Below, piece by piece: positions 8,600 to 17,082 of a DNA stretch of 64,000 nucleotides. The notes below the pieces were generated by a model. It searched no databases and was not told the origin of the DNA. It saw nothing but the letters and a program-made list of their open reading frames with translations. The stretch spans positions 1,922,001 through 1,986,000 of the forward strand of contig NZ_JAUASW010000001.1 of the NCBI RefSeq assembly GCF_030345705.1. Reading direction: 5' to 3'. A program made the translations under genes and the position numbers. This DNA is from Pelomonas sp. SE-A7 (lineage in GTDB: Bacteria; Pseudomonadota; Gammaproteobacteria; Burkholderiales; Burkholderiaceae_C). Within the stretch, counting starts at the first letter, position 1. Each line of letters opens with the position of its first letter.

Positions 8600-9226
8600 A
8601 TGGACCGCCGCCAGTTCAGCCAAGCCGCCCTGATTGCGGGCCTGTCGCCCAGCTTTGCCTGGGCCCAGGGCCGGCCCGTCGAAGGTCAGCACTACCGCAA
8701 GCTTCGCATGCCCCAGCCGCTGGCCGGCAGCAGCGCGGGTGGCGAGGTGCACGAGTTCTTCTGGTACGGCTGCGGCGCCTGCTTTGCGCTTGAGGCGCCG
8801 CTGCAGGCCTGGCTGTCCCGCAAGCCGGCCGAGGTGCAGTTCAAGCGCACCCCGGCCGTGATCCGCAAGGTGGCCGAGGCCCACCAGCGCATCTTCTACA
8901 CGCTGGAGGCCATGGGCCTGGGCGACAAGCTGCATGCGCGGCTGTTCAACGCGCTGCAAGTCGAGCAGCTGGACCTGAGCACCCTGCCCGACATCCAGGC
9001 CTTCGTCAGCCGCAGCGGCTTTGACGGTGCCCGCTTTGCCCAGCTCTGGAATTCCTTCTCGGTCGATGGCCGCTGCCGCCAGGCCCAGGCCGCGGCCACG
9101 GCCTACGAGGTCGACGGCGTGCCCTGGCTGGTGGTCAATGGCCAGTACGCCACCTCGCCGGTCATGGCCAAGGGCAACAACGAAGCCCTGGCCGTGGTCG
9201 ACTACCTGCTGAAGCTCAAGGCCTAA
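8600..9226 (+). CDS. DsbA-family thiol:disulfide oxidoreductase with CGAC active site
   Basis: 208 residues. A signal peptide of possible twin-arginine character (MDRRQFSQAALIAGL...AWA) is followed by a thioredoxin fold with the helical insertion of DsbA. The active site is WYGCGAC (Cys58 and Cys61) and the cis-proline loop is GVPWLVV. Canonical DsbA has CPHC; here the dipeptide between the cysteines is Gly-Ala, which should change redox potential and partner choice. It is probably a periplasmic oxidase or isomerase-like relative. The gene follows the DUF4399 protein by 52 bases. Confidence 0.87.
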   Translation: MDRRQFSQAALIAGLSPSFAWAQGRPVEGQHYRKLRMPQPLAGSSAGGEVHEFFWYGCGACFALEAPLQAWLSRKPAEVQFKRTPAVIRKVAEAHQRIFYTLEAMGLGDKLHARLFNALQVEQLDLSTLPDIQAFVSRSGFDGARFAQLWNSFSVDGRCRQAQAAATAYEVDGVPWLVVNGQYATSPVMAKGNNEALAVVDYLLKLKA

Positions 9227-12145
9227 TTAGGCCAGGCAGGCTGCCAGGTCGACCTCGTCGATCTGGGCCGGCTTCATGAAGCGCTTCGCATAGTCCAGGT
9301 AGGCGCCGGAGCGCAGGAACAGCTCGAACAGCTCCGCGTCCAGGTGCTGCTCGCGGCGCATCCTGACCATGATGGCCATGGCCTCCGACAGGGTCTTGCC
9401 CTTCTTGTACGGCCGGTCATCGGCGGTCAGGGCCTCGAACACGTCGGCGATGGCCATCATCCGGGCCTCGGGGCTCATCTGCTCGCGGGTCAGGCCCTTG
9501 GGATAGCCGCTGCCGTCCAGCTTCTCGTGATGGCCGCCGGCGATCTCGGGCACACGGCGCAGATGGCGAGGCAGCGGCAGCGCCTCCAGCATGCGTATGG
9601 TCTGCACGATGTGGTCGTTGATCTTGTAGCGCTCTTCCTCGGTCAGCGTGCCCCGGCCCAGGGAAAGGTTGTAGAGCTCGCCGCGGTTGTAGAGATGCTC
9701 GGGCTGCCGCACCTTGAAGCCTTCCGGCACCTTCTCGCCAGGTGGCCGCGGCAACAGATGCTCGGGCTTGTCGGCCAGCAGCGGCTCCTGCACAGGCAGC
9801 GGCGGCGCGGGGGTCGCCGACTTGCGGCGCCGTTCGTCCTGCGAGGTGCCCAGCCGGTCGTCCAGCGTCCGCCACCAACGCCGCGCGCCGATCTCGCGCA
9901 GCCGCTGGACCTTGTCGGGTGACAGATACTCGCCGCCCTCGTTGCAACTGGCGACGAAGGCGAACTCCTCGTCCAGCTGCCGCTGGGCCGGCGCCACAGC
10001 ATCGCGTAGCTGCGCCAGGTCGGCGCCCCGCTGTTCAAGCTCCCGCTCGCATTGCTCCACGTAGGCCTCGCGCTTGAGCAGCTCGAAGCGCATGCGCACC
10101 TCGTGGATGCGGTCGCAGAGGGTCTCCAGCTTGGTCGCCTTGTCCACCACGTACTCCGGCGTGGTGACCTTGCCGCAGTCGTGCAGCCAGGCGGCGATGT
10201 GCAGCTCCTCCCATTGCTCCTCGCTGAGCGAATAGCCGGCATACGGCCCTTCCTTGGCCTCGCAGGCGGCGCGGGCCAGCAGCTTGGTCAGTTCGGGAAC
10301 GCGCTGGCAATGGCCGCCGGTGTAGGGACTCTTGGCGTCGATGGCACCGGCCACCAGCTCGATGAAGCTCTGCAGCAGCTCCTTCTGCGCGCGCAGCAGC
10401 TGCTGGTTGTCAATGGCCACGGCCGCCGGCCCGGCCAGCGCCTCGATGAAGGCAGCACGCGACGAGGCCAGGCGCCCGGTTTCGCCATCACCATCGAGGA
10501 AGCCCAGCGACAAGGCCCCGATCATCTCGTTCTTGCGGTTCAGCAGCGGCACGCCGACCAGACGCAGCTTGGCCGTGTTCAGCCGCCTGAAGGCACCGGC
10601 ATAGGCAGCCAGGTGCGCCGGGTTGTCCCAACGCAGCTCGCGCTCGACCAGGCAGCCGGATCGCAAGGCGGCGACCGACACCGAGAGGCTGTCGGCATCC
10701 TCCATGTCCCATTCGGACAGGCCGCTCGGGTCCGCCACCTCCTCACCTATGCGCGTGGCCGCCGGCACGAGCCGCTTGCCGTCGGGGCTCAGCAGATGGA
10801 TGGCGCCACTGGCCGCCTGGGCCACGGACAGGGTCTCGGCCAGGATGCGGTCCAGCAGCCGATCGACATTGCGCTCGGCCGACAAGGCCGTGGAGATGTC
10901 GAGGAAACGGCGCAGCGAATGCTTCATGCTGGTCATGGACAAGGCCAGCAGATCGACTTCCTTGATGTGGCTGCGCGCCGGGTCGGGGCCCGCGAAATCG
11001 AAGCGGCGTATGGCCTCGGCCTCGCGCGCCAACTGCTTCAAGGGTCGAGCCACCAGCTTGGCGGCCCAGTGCACGATGGGAAGGGTCAGCAGCACGATGC
11101 CGGCCGTGATCAGGATGGAGATGCCGCGCGCGCGCAGGATGTCGGCCTGCAGCTCGTCGCGCGGCGCGGCCACGGCCAGGCTCAGGCCCGGCGTGCCGGG
11201 CAGCGCATCGAGGCGGGCCACCCATTCGCGGCCCTCCTGCTCGAAGATGGGTTCCGTCGTGCGGCCGGCGTTCGTCCACAGATGCAGCATCACCGGCGAA
11301 CCGAGCTCGGCCACCTGCAGCAGCTTGGCGCTTTCATCGGCCACTGGTGCCGCCGCCGGCTGGCGGGCTGGCAGCGAACCGGCCAGCACCTGGCCGCGCT
11401 CGTCAACGATCATCAGTTCGGCCGAGGCCGTGATGCGTTGGCGTGCCAGCATGGCCCCCAGAGCGGCCAGGCTCACGTCCACGCCGGCCGCACCCTCGCC
11501 ACGGGCGCTGGCCAGGGTCAGGCCCACCTCGCGCGTGGTGAAGAACATATAGGGCGCGGTCTGTATCACCTGGCCCGGCCGGGCCAGGGCCTGGGTGAAC
11601 CAGGGGCGCTCGCGCGGGTCGAAGCGGTAGTCGCCGCGCTCGCTGCTTGAAAGCGGCTGCATCTGCGCGTCGTAGTAGCTGAAGCGGGCGCGCAGCGGCT
11701 CGCGGTCGCGGTCCACGGTCTGCAGCAAGTAGGCCGCGCCATGTGGTGCGTCGAGCCGGGCGCCCAGTTCGCGGCTGTCCAGTCTCCTCAGCAGCAGGAA
11801 CGATCCCTTGGCCGTGCCGCCATAGGCCGCCGACAGCGAGGGGTTCTCGCGCAGGGCCGCGGTCAGCACCGGCAGGCTGGCCAGGCGGCCTCCCTCGTCC
11901 GACGCATCGATCAGGCGGGTCTGCGCGAGCAGAGCCGCACTGAGGCGGGCCGGGCGCAATTCGGCCTCGATGGCTGCGCTGGCTTCGCGGCTGACGTGCT
12001 CGAAGGTGCCAGCCGCCTGGATCAGCATGCGCTGCTTGCCCGCCTGCAGCTGATAGGCCAGCAGCGTCACATAGAGCAAGAGGACGATGCCCACCATGAG
12101 CACCGACAGCGTGACGTAGATAGAACGCGGCTTCACAGGCGGCAT
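9227..12145 (-). CDS. Cache-HAMP-GAF-HD-GYP membrane protein, probable c-di-GMP phosphodiesterase
   Basis: 972 residues. A TM helix (about 10-33) is followed by a periplasmic double-Cache-like sensor (about 40-335), a second TM (ISILITAGIVLLTLPIVHWA), a HAMP segment, a GAF domain (from DRILAETLSVAQAASGAIHL) and a C-terminal HD-GYP domain. HD-GYP landmarks are TGGHCQRV, the metal motif WLHDCGKV and GGHHEKLDGSGYP. Between HDCGKV and the GYP part lie roughly 160 extra residues with charged coiled-coil-like sequence and a Pro-rich stretch. The start at ATG 12145 is preceded by GGGGAGG; the longer reading from 12247 lacks one. It likely couples an extracytoplasmic ligand to c-di-GMP breakdown. Confidence 0.9.
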   Translation of the reverse strand: MPPVKPRSIYVTLSVLMVGIVLLLYVTLLAYQLQAGKQRMLIQAAGTFEHVSREASAAIEAELRPARLSAALLAQTRLIDASDEGGRLASLPVLTAALRENPSLSAAYGGTAKGSFLLLRRLDSRELGARLDAPHGAAYLLQTVDRDREPLRARFSYYDAQMQPLSSSERGDYRFDPRERPWFTQALARPGQVIQTAPYMFFTTREVGLTLASARGEGAAGVDVSLAALGAMLARQRITASAELMIVDERGQVLAGSLPARQPAAAPVADESAKLLQVAELGSPVMLHLWTNAGRTTEPIFEQEGREWVARLDALPGTPGLSLAVAAPRDELQADILRARGISILITAGIVLLTLPIVHWAAKLVARPLKQLAREAEAIRRFDFAGPDPARSHIKEVDLLALSMTSMKHSLRRFLDISTALSAERNVDRLLDRILAETLSVAQAASGAIHLLSPDGKRLVPAATRIGEEVADPSGLSEWDMEDADSLSVSVAALRSGCLVERELRWDNPAHLAAYAGAFRRLNTAKLRLVGVPLLNRKNEMIGALSLGFLDGDGETGRLASSRAAFIEALAGPAAVAIDNQQLLRAQKELLQSFIELVAGAIDAKSPYTGGHCQRVPELTKLLARAACEAKEGPYAGYSLSEEQWEELHIAAWLHDCGKVTTPEYVVDKATKLETLCDRIHEVRMRFELLKREAYVEQCERELEQRGADLAQLRDAVAPAQRQLDEEFAFVASCNEGGEYLSPDKVQRLREIGARRWWRTLDDRLGTSQDERRRKSATPAPPLPVQEPLLADKPEHLLPRPPGEKVPEGFKVRQPEHLYNRGELYNLSLGRGTLTEEERYKINDHIVQTIRMLEALPLPRHLRRVPEIAGGHHEKLDGSGYPKGLTREQMSPEARMMAIADVFEALTADDRPYKKGKTLSEAMAIMVRMRREQHLDAELFELFLRSGAYLDYAKRFMKPAQIDEVDLAACLA

Positions 12146-12273
12146 GGCTGAGCCTCCCCAGGCAGGCATGGACGGGCGCGGACCTCGGCCAGCATCAGGC
12201 CGCAGCCCCGGCGCGCTGTCAATGCCGGTACAGGCAAGACCTGGCACTTGCCGGCGGCTCCTACACTGCCGCC

Positions 12274-13194
12274 ATGCAGTTCGCTCCCCTGATCAAGGAA
12301 ATCGGCCGCGGCGCCCGCGGTGCACGCGACATGACGGCCGCGCAGGCTCAAGACCTGTTCGGCGCCATCCTGGATGGCCAGGTGCCCGACATGGAGCTGG
12401 GCGCCATCCTGCTGAGCCTGCGCATCAAGGGCGAGAGCCTGGACGAGATGCTGGCCTTCGAACGCGCCATGCAGGCCCGCACCGCCCGCATCGACGTGCC
12501 GGCCGGCCCGCTCTGCGTCCTGCTGCCCAGCTTCAACGGCGCCCGCAAGCAGGCCAATCTGATGCCCTTGGTCGCCCTGCTGCTGGCCCGCGAGGGCGTG
12601 CCGGTGCTGATACACGGCCGGCATGACTTCGACAGCCGGGTCAGCCCCTTCGAGCTGCTGGCGGCCCTGGGGCTGTCGGTGTCCACCGATGTCGATCAGG
12701 CCTCGGCCCGCCTGGCCGCTGAACGGCTGGCCGTGCTGCCGCTGGCGGCTCTCAACCCCGGCCTGGACCGCTTGATGGCCCTGCGCCCGCGGCTGGGTGT
12801 GCGCAACAGCGGCCACAGCGTGGCCAAGCTGATCGACCCGGCGCCCGGCCGCTCGGTGCGGGTGGTGGCCGTGACCCATCCGGAATACCTGGACAACCTG
12901 GGCCAGGCCCTGCCCCGCCTGACCGAGGGGGGCGGACGGGCCCTCCTGATGCGGGCCAGCGAGGGGGAGGCGTATGCCCACCTGCGCCGCCGGGCGCTGT
13001 TGATGGGTTTCTTCGATGGCCAGGCCCGCGAACTGCATCCAGCCGACACGACCGACATCGATTGGCCGCTCTCGCCCGCCTGCGAAGCAAGCACTAACGC
13101 AACGCTGATCCAGGCCATGCTGGCCGGCCGTGAGGCCGTGCCGCCTCGCATCCTGGAGCAGGTCCGCGCGCTGGCCGAACTGGCCTCGAGCTAG
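12274..13194 (+). CDS. ybiB: YbiB-type DNA-binding protein (TrpD2 family)
   Basis: 306 residues of the glycosyltransferase family 3 / anthranilate phosphoribosyltransferase fold. It has an N-terminal helical domain (MTAAQAQDLFGAILDGQVPDMELGAILLSLRIKGE) and a C-terminal alpha/beta domain (GVRNSGHSVAKLIDP; VVAVTHPEYL). The phosphate and diphosphate motifs of true TrpD are missing, as in YbiB of E. coli, which binds nucleic acid rather than making phosphoribosyl-anthranilate. In many betaproteobacteria this gene precedes the sulfate assimilation operon, as here. Whether it functions in that pathway is unknown. Confidence 0.85.
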   Translation: MQFAPLIKEIGRGARGARDMTAAQAQDLFGAILDGQVPDMELGAILLSLRIKGESLDEMLAFERAMQARTARIDVPAGPLCVLLPSFNGARKQANLMPLVALLLAREGVPVLIHGRHDFDSRVSPFELLAALGLSVSTDVDQASARLAAERLAVLPLAALNPGLDRLMALRPRLGVRNSGHSVAKLIDPAPGRSVRVVAVTHPEYLDNLGQALPRLTEGGGRALLMRASEGEAYAHLRRRALLMGFFDGQARELHPADTTDIDWPLSPACEASTNATLIQAMLAGREAVPPRILEQVRALAELASS

Positions 13195-13212
13195 GCCATA
13201 TTCTTGATCTGA

Positions 13213-13246
13213 ATATAAGAAAAACGATTTTGTAGTTTGCTTATAT
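13213..13246 (+). promoter_or_regulatory. CysB-like operator/promoter region of the sulfate operon
   Basis: A sharply AT-rich island in otherwise GC-rich DNA contains an inverted repeat, ATATAAG (13213-13219) and CTTATAT (13240-13246), separated by 20 bases with A- and T-runs. A TATAAA-like -10 follows at 13246-13251. No good -35 is seen, which suits an activator-dependent promoter. CysB-family regulators bind sites of this look upstream of cysI in betaproteobacteria. Binding is inferred. Confidence 0.55.
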
Positions 13247-13314
13247 ATAAAGCCTCTCTACAGTCCGGCGCCTAGGGTTGCCACGGGGGTAGCCCATGCC
13301 CCGAGGGAGCGGCT

Positions 13315-14082
13315 TTGGACTGGATGGCAGTGATCAGCGGATTCGGTGTCGGCGCCATCGTCGGCATCACCGGCGTAGGCGGCGGCTCGCTGATGACGCC
13401 GCTGCTGCTGTCGGTGTTCCGGCTCAGCCCGGCCATCGCCATCGGCACGGACCTGTGGTTCGCCGCCCTGACCAAGGTTTCCGGCTCGGTCGCCCACGCC
13501 CGCCATGGCCATGTCCGCTGGGACATCACTGGCCGCCTGCTGGCCGGCTCCATCCCCGCCTCCGTCGCCACCGTGGCCCTGATGCACCTCACCGGCATCA
13601 CCAAGGGCTGGGCCTCGGCCCTGACCTTCTCGCTGGGCATCGCCCTGCTGCTGACCGCCCTGGTCGTGGCCTTCAAGAAGAGCTGGATGGCCCTGGGCCT
13701 GAAGCTGGAACGCTACGTCCCCGAGTCGCGCAAGCCGCTGCTCACCATCGCTTCCGGCGCCATCCTGGGCGTGCTGGTCTCGCTGTCGTCGATTGGCGCC
13801 GGCGCCATTGGCGCGACGCTGATCCTGCTGATCTATCCGCGCCTGCCGGCCCGCTTCATCGTCGGCAGCGACATCGCCCACGCCGTGCCGCTGACCCTGG
13901 TGGCCGGCATTGGCCATGCCACGCTGGGCCATGTGAACTGGACCCTGCTGGTGCCGCTGCTGCTGGGCTCGGTGCCCGGCATCTGGCTGGGTGCCCAGCT
14001 GACCCGGCGCCTGCCCGACGGCGTGATCCGCACCCTGCTGTGCGTCTCGCTGCTGATGGCCGGCTGGAAAGTCATTCACTGA
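13315..14082 (+). CDS. TSUP-family (TauE/SafE) transporter, probable sulfur-anion permease
   Basis: 255 residues with seven to eight hydrophobic helices and the two TSUP half-repeats, each starting with a glycine-rich motif (FGVGAIVGITGVGGGSLMTP and GAILGVLVSLSSIGAGAIGA). Family members move sulfite, sulfate or organosulfonates. Position as first gene of the cys operon suggests sulfate uptake or sulfite handling. The TTG at 13315 is favoured because AGGGAG (13304-13309) lies 5 bases upstream; an ATG at 13324 is the alternative. cysI begins 8 bases after the stop. Confidence 0.85.
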   Translation: MDWMAVISGFGVGAIVGITGVGGGSLMTPLLLSVFRLSPAIAIGTDLWFAALTKVSGSVAHARHGHVRWDITGRLLAGSIPASVATVALMHLTGITKGWASALTFSLGIALLLTALVVAFKKSWMALGLKLERYVPESRKPLLTIASGAILGVLVSLSSIGAGAIGATLILLIYPRLPARFIVGSDIAHAVPLTLVAGIGHATLGHVNWTLLVPLLLGSVPGIWLGAQLTRRLPDGVIRTLLCVSLLMAGWKVIH

Positions 14083-14090
14083 ATACCGCT

Positions 14091-15785
14091 ATGTACGCCT
14101 ACACCGACTTCGACCGCCAGTTCGTCCGCGCCCGCGCCGCGCAGTTCCGCGACCAGCTGGAGCGCAACCTCGCCGGCCAGCTCTCCGACGACGAGTTCCG
14201 CCCGCTGCGCCTGCAAAACGGCTGGTATGTGCAACGCCATGCACCCATGCTGCGCGTGGCCGTGCCCTATGGCGTGCTGTCCTCGCGCCAGCTGCGCCAG
14301 CTGGGTCGCATCGCGCGTGAGTTCGACCGCGGCTACGGCCATTTCACGACCCGCCAGAACCTGCAATACAACTGGATTCCGCTGACGAAGTCGGCCGACG
14401 TGATGGACCTGCTGGCCGACGTGGACATGCACGGCATCCAGACCAGCGGCAACTGCATCCGCAACATCACGACCGACGGCCTGGCCGGCGTGGCGCCGGA
14501 CGAGATCGTCGATCCGCGGCCCTATGCCGAGGTGCTGCGCCAGTGGAGCACCCTGCATCCGGAGTTCGCCTTCCTGCCGCGCAAGTTCAAGATCGCCATC
14601 TCCGGCGCCGCCGAGGACCGTGCCGCCATCGCCTGGCACGACATCGGCCTGCAGCTGAAGAAGAACGCGGCCAGCGAGGTCGGCTTCCAGGTGCTGGTCG
14701 GCGGCGGCATGGGCCGCACGCCGGTGGTGGCCCAGACCATCAACGACTTCCTGCCCTGGCAGCAGATCCTGGTCTACATCGAGGCCATCGTCCGCGTCTA
14801 CAACCGCTACGGCCGCCGCGACAACGCCTACAAGGCCCGCATCAAGATCCTCGTCAAGGCCGAGGGCCAGAAGTTCTTCGACGCGGTGAACGAAGAGTTC
14901 CGCCAGATCCTCTCGGACGACGCCGGCGGCCATGAGCACCTGATTCCGCAGGCCGAGCTGGACCGCGTGGCGGCCAGCTTCACCGTGCCGGCCGGCGTGG
15001 CCGCCGTGCCCGCGCTGGACATCTTCGAAGGAGCCGGCGGCGCCTACAAGCGCTGGCTGGAACGCAATGTCCACGGCCACCGCCTGAGCGGCTACCGCGG
15101 CGTCACGCTGTCGCTCAAGCGTGTGGGCCTGCCCCCGGGCGATGCCACGGATGCGCAGATGGAAGCCGCCGCCGATCTGGCAGACCGCTTCAGCCAGGGC
15201 GAGCTGCGCGTGACCCACGACCAGAACCTGCTGCTGCCCTGGGTGCGCGAGACCGAGCTGCCCTCGCTGTATGCCGAGGCCAAGGCCCTGGGCTTCGCCA
15301 CGCCCAACATCGGCCTGCTGACCGACATGATCGCCTGCCCCGGCGGCGACTTCTGCGCGCTGGCCAATGCCCGCTCGCTACCCATCGCCGCGGCCCTGAC
15401 CGAGCGCTACCAGGACCTGGACGAGCTCTGGGACATTGGTGACATCGACCTGCACATGAGCGGCTGCATCAACAGCTGCGGCCACCACCACAGCGGCCAC
15501 ATCGGCGTGCTCGGCGTCGACAAGGATGGCAAGGAGTGGTACCAGGTCTCGCTGGGCGGCTCGGACGGCTCAACGCTCTCGGGCGCACCGCAGGCCGGCA
15601 AGGTGATAGGTCCCTCGTTCGCGGCCGACGAGGTGCCCGATGTGATCGAGTCCATCGTCGCCACCTACCGTGCCGAGCGCAGGAGCGGCGAACGCTTCAT
15701 CGACACGGTGCGCCGCATCGGCATCGAGCCCTTCAAGGCGCCGGCCAATGCCCAGCGCAGCCTGACCGCCACCGCGACCGCCTGA
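14091..15785 (+). CDS. cysI: Assimilatory sulfite reductase, siroheme/[4Fe-4S] hemoprotein
   Basis: 564 residues of the nitrite/sulfite reductase family. The ferredoxin-like half contains RGYGHFTTRQNLQYNWIP, and the anion-binding/siroheme half ends with the cluster ligands in ACPGGDFCALA (C-x5-C) and SGCINSCGHHHSG (C-x3-C). It reduces sulfite to sulfide in the cytoplasm with six electrons. No flavoprotein cysJ is nearby, so electrons probably come from ferredoxin; a ferredoxin and a ferredoxin-NADP reductase gene lie just downstream of the operon (20.2-21.7 kb). Siroheme is supplied by the SUMT encoded at the operon end. Assignment as sulfite rather than nitrite reductase rests on the neighbours. 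Confidence 0.93.
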   Translation: MYAYTDFDRQFVRARAAQFRDQLERNLAGQLSDDEFRPLRLQNGWYVQRHAPMLRVAVPYGVLSSRQLRQLGRIAREFDRGYGHFTTRQNLQYNWIPLTKSADVMDLLADVDMHGIQTSGNCIRNITTDGLAGVAPDEIVDPRPYAEVLRQWSTLHPEFAFLPRKFKIAISGAAEDRAAIAWHDIGLQLKKNAASEVGFQVLVGGGMGRTPVVAQTINDFLPWQQILVYIEAIVRVYNRYGRRDNAYKARIKILVKAEGQKFFDAVNEEFRQILSDDAGGHEHLIPQAELDRVAASFTVPAGVAAVPALDIFEGAGGAYKRWLERNVHGHRLSGYRGVTLSLKRVGLPPGDATDAQMEAAADLADRFSQGELRVTHDQNLLLPWVRETELPSLYAEAKALGFATPNIGLLTDMIACPGGDFCALANARSLPIAAALTERYQDLDELWDIGDIDLHMSGCINSCGHHHSGHIGVLGVDKDGKEWYQVSLGGSDGSTLSGAPQAGKVIGPSFAADEVPDVIESIVATYRAERRSGERFIDTVRRIGIEPFKAPANAQRSLTATATA

Positions 15786-15802
15786 GCCTCCGGAGATCCG
15801 CC

Positions 15803-16291
15803 ATGAAATTCATCGCCCCTCACCAAGATCCCTGGCAGCGCGTCGTCGGCGAGGACGGCCCTGTGCCGCATCCGCCCACGGTCTCGCACCGGCTGCTGAC
15901 GCTGGAGCAATGGCACGCGGTGCGCGAGCACTGGCCGCGCGAGCTGCCGACCGCCGTCGAGGTCGCGAACGACTTCGACATCGAAGGCCTGGTCGAGGAC
16001 CTGCCGCGCCTGGCCCTGGTCGTCCTCAAGTTTCCCAAGTGGGTGGACGGCCGCGCCTACAGCCAGGCCCGTCTGCTGCGCTCGCGCTACCGCTTTGCCG
16101 GCGAGATCCGCGCCACCGGCGAGGTGCTGGTGGACATGCTGCCGCTGCTGCAGCGCTGCGGCTTCGATGCCGTGACGCTCCGCGCCGACCAGAACCTCGA
16201 GGCCGCCCGGCGCGCGCTCGGCTTCTTCCCGGCTCACTACCAGGGCGATGTCTTGCAGCCGCAGCCGGTGTTTGCCAAGGTGGCGGCATGA
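15803..16291 (+). CDS. DUF934 protein of the sulfate assimilation operon
   Basis: 162 residues matching the DUF934 family (LVVLKFPKWVDGRAYSQARLLRSRY; LPLLQRCGFDAVTLR). The family is almost always encoded between cysI and cysH in Proteobacteria. It is sometimes annotated as an oxidoreductase, but no cofactor motif is visible. The ATG at 15803 has CGGAG upstream, and the stop overlaps the cysH start (ATGA). A role in sulfite reductase function or electron delivery is a guess from gene order. Confidence 0.88.
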   Translation: MKFIAPHQDPWQRVVGEDGPVPHPPTVSHRLLTLEQWHAVREHWPRELPTAVEVANDFDIEGLVEDLPRLALVVLKFPKWVDGRAYSQARLLRSRYRFAGEIRATGEVLVDMLPLLQRCGFDAVTLRADQNLEAARRALGFFPAHYQGDVLQPQPVFAKVAA

Positions 16292-17082
16292 ACGACCTGG
16301 TCTCGTCCTTCCTGCCCGGCGTCGCGGCCGGCAGCTCGGCCACTGCGCTCTATGCCCGCCGGACGGCCGGCTACGAAGAGCGCGTGACCCGGACCGTCGA
16401 GCTGCTGCGCGAAGCCGTGCAGGCCCATGGCGACGGCCTGATCCAGTCCACCAGCCTGGGCGCCGAGGACATGGTGATCACCGACCTGATCGCCCGCCAC
16501 CAGCTGCCCATCGCCATCGCCACGCTGGACACCGGCAAGCTGCATGACGAGACCCTGGGCCTGCTCGGCCAGATCCGCGGCCGCTACCAGCGCGAGGTGG
16601 CGGTGTTCAAGCCGGCAGAGGAGCAGGTCATCCTGTTCGTCCGCAACAACGGCGAGAAGGCCATGTACGAAAGCCTGGCCCTGCGCAAGGCCTGCTGCAG
16701 CCTGCGCAAGCTGGAGCCGCTGTCGCGCATGCTGGCCGGCCGCACGGCCTGGATCACCGGCCTGCGCCGCGAACAGTCCAGCAACCGCGCCGAGGTGCCC
16801 TTCAGCGAGCCCGACGGCCAGGGCCGCGCCAAGCTCAATGTGCTGGCCGAATGGAGCTGGGCCGATGTCTGGCATTACATCGACTCGAACGACGTGCCCT
16901 ACAACCCCTTGCATGACCAGTTCATGCCGAGCATCGGCTGCGCGCCCTGCACGCGGGCGATTGCGGTCGGGGAAGATTTCCGCGCCGGACGCTGGTGGTG
17001 GGAAGACGAGAACGCGAAGGAATGCGGCTTGCACAAGGCGCATTCGAATGAAGAATTGACGAAGTCGGGAGCGCCTGCATGA
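16288..17082 (+). CDS. cysH: Assimilatory adenylylsulfate (APS) reductase, [4Fe-4S] type
   Basis: 264 residues. The adenylyl-sulfate-binding fold shows STSLGAEDMVITDL and TLDTGKLHDETL. Four cysteines typical of iron-sulfur APS reductases are present, as ACCSLRK (136-137) and GCAPC (218, 221). The catalytic cysteine near the C-terminus is in KECGLH (246). PAPS-specific reductases lack the four-cysteine set, so this enzyme should reduce APS directly to sulfite and AMP. This fits the absence of an APS kinase (cysC) from the operon. It overlaps both neighbours by 4 bp. Confidence 0.93.
   Translation: MNDLVSSFLPGVAAGSSATALYARRTAGYEERVTRTVELLREAVQAHGDGLIQSTSLGAEDMVITDLIARHQLPIAIATLDTGKLHDETLGLLGQIRGRYQREVAVFKPAEEQVILFVRNNGEKAMYESLALRKACCSLRKLEPLSRMLAGRTAWITGLRREQSSNRAEVPFSEPDGQGRAKLNVLAEWSWADVWHYIDSNDVPYNPLHDQFMPSIGCAPCTRAIAVGEDFRAGRWWWEDENAKECGLHKAHSNEELTKSGAPA

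Noticed and set aside
10052..11650. 532-codon open frame on the plus strand
   Set aside because: Antisense to the HD-GYP protein; low-complexity Gln/Gly/His translation without motifs.
13296..14090. N-terminal extension of cysI back to 13296
   Set aside because: The extension overlaps the whole TSUP gene in another frame and is Arg/Pro-rich. The sulfite reductase homology begins at the ATG at 14091.
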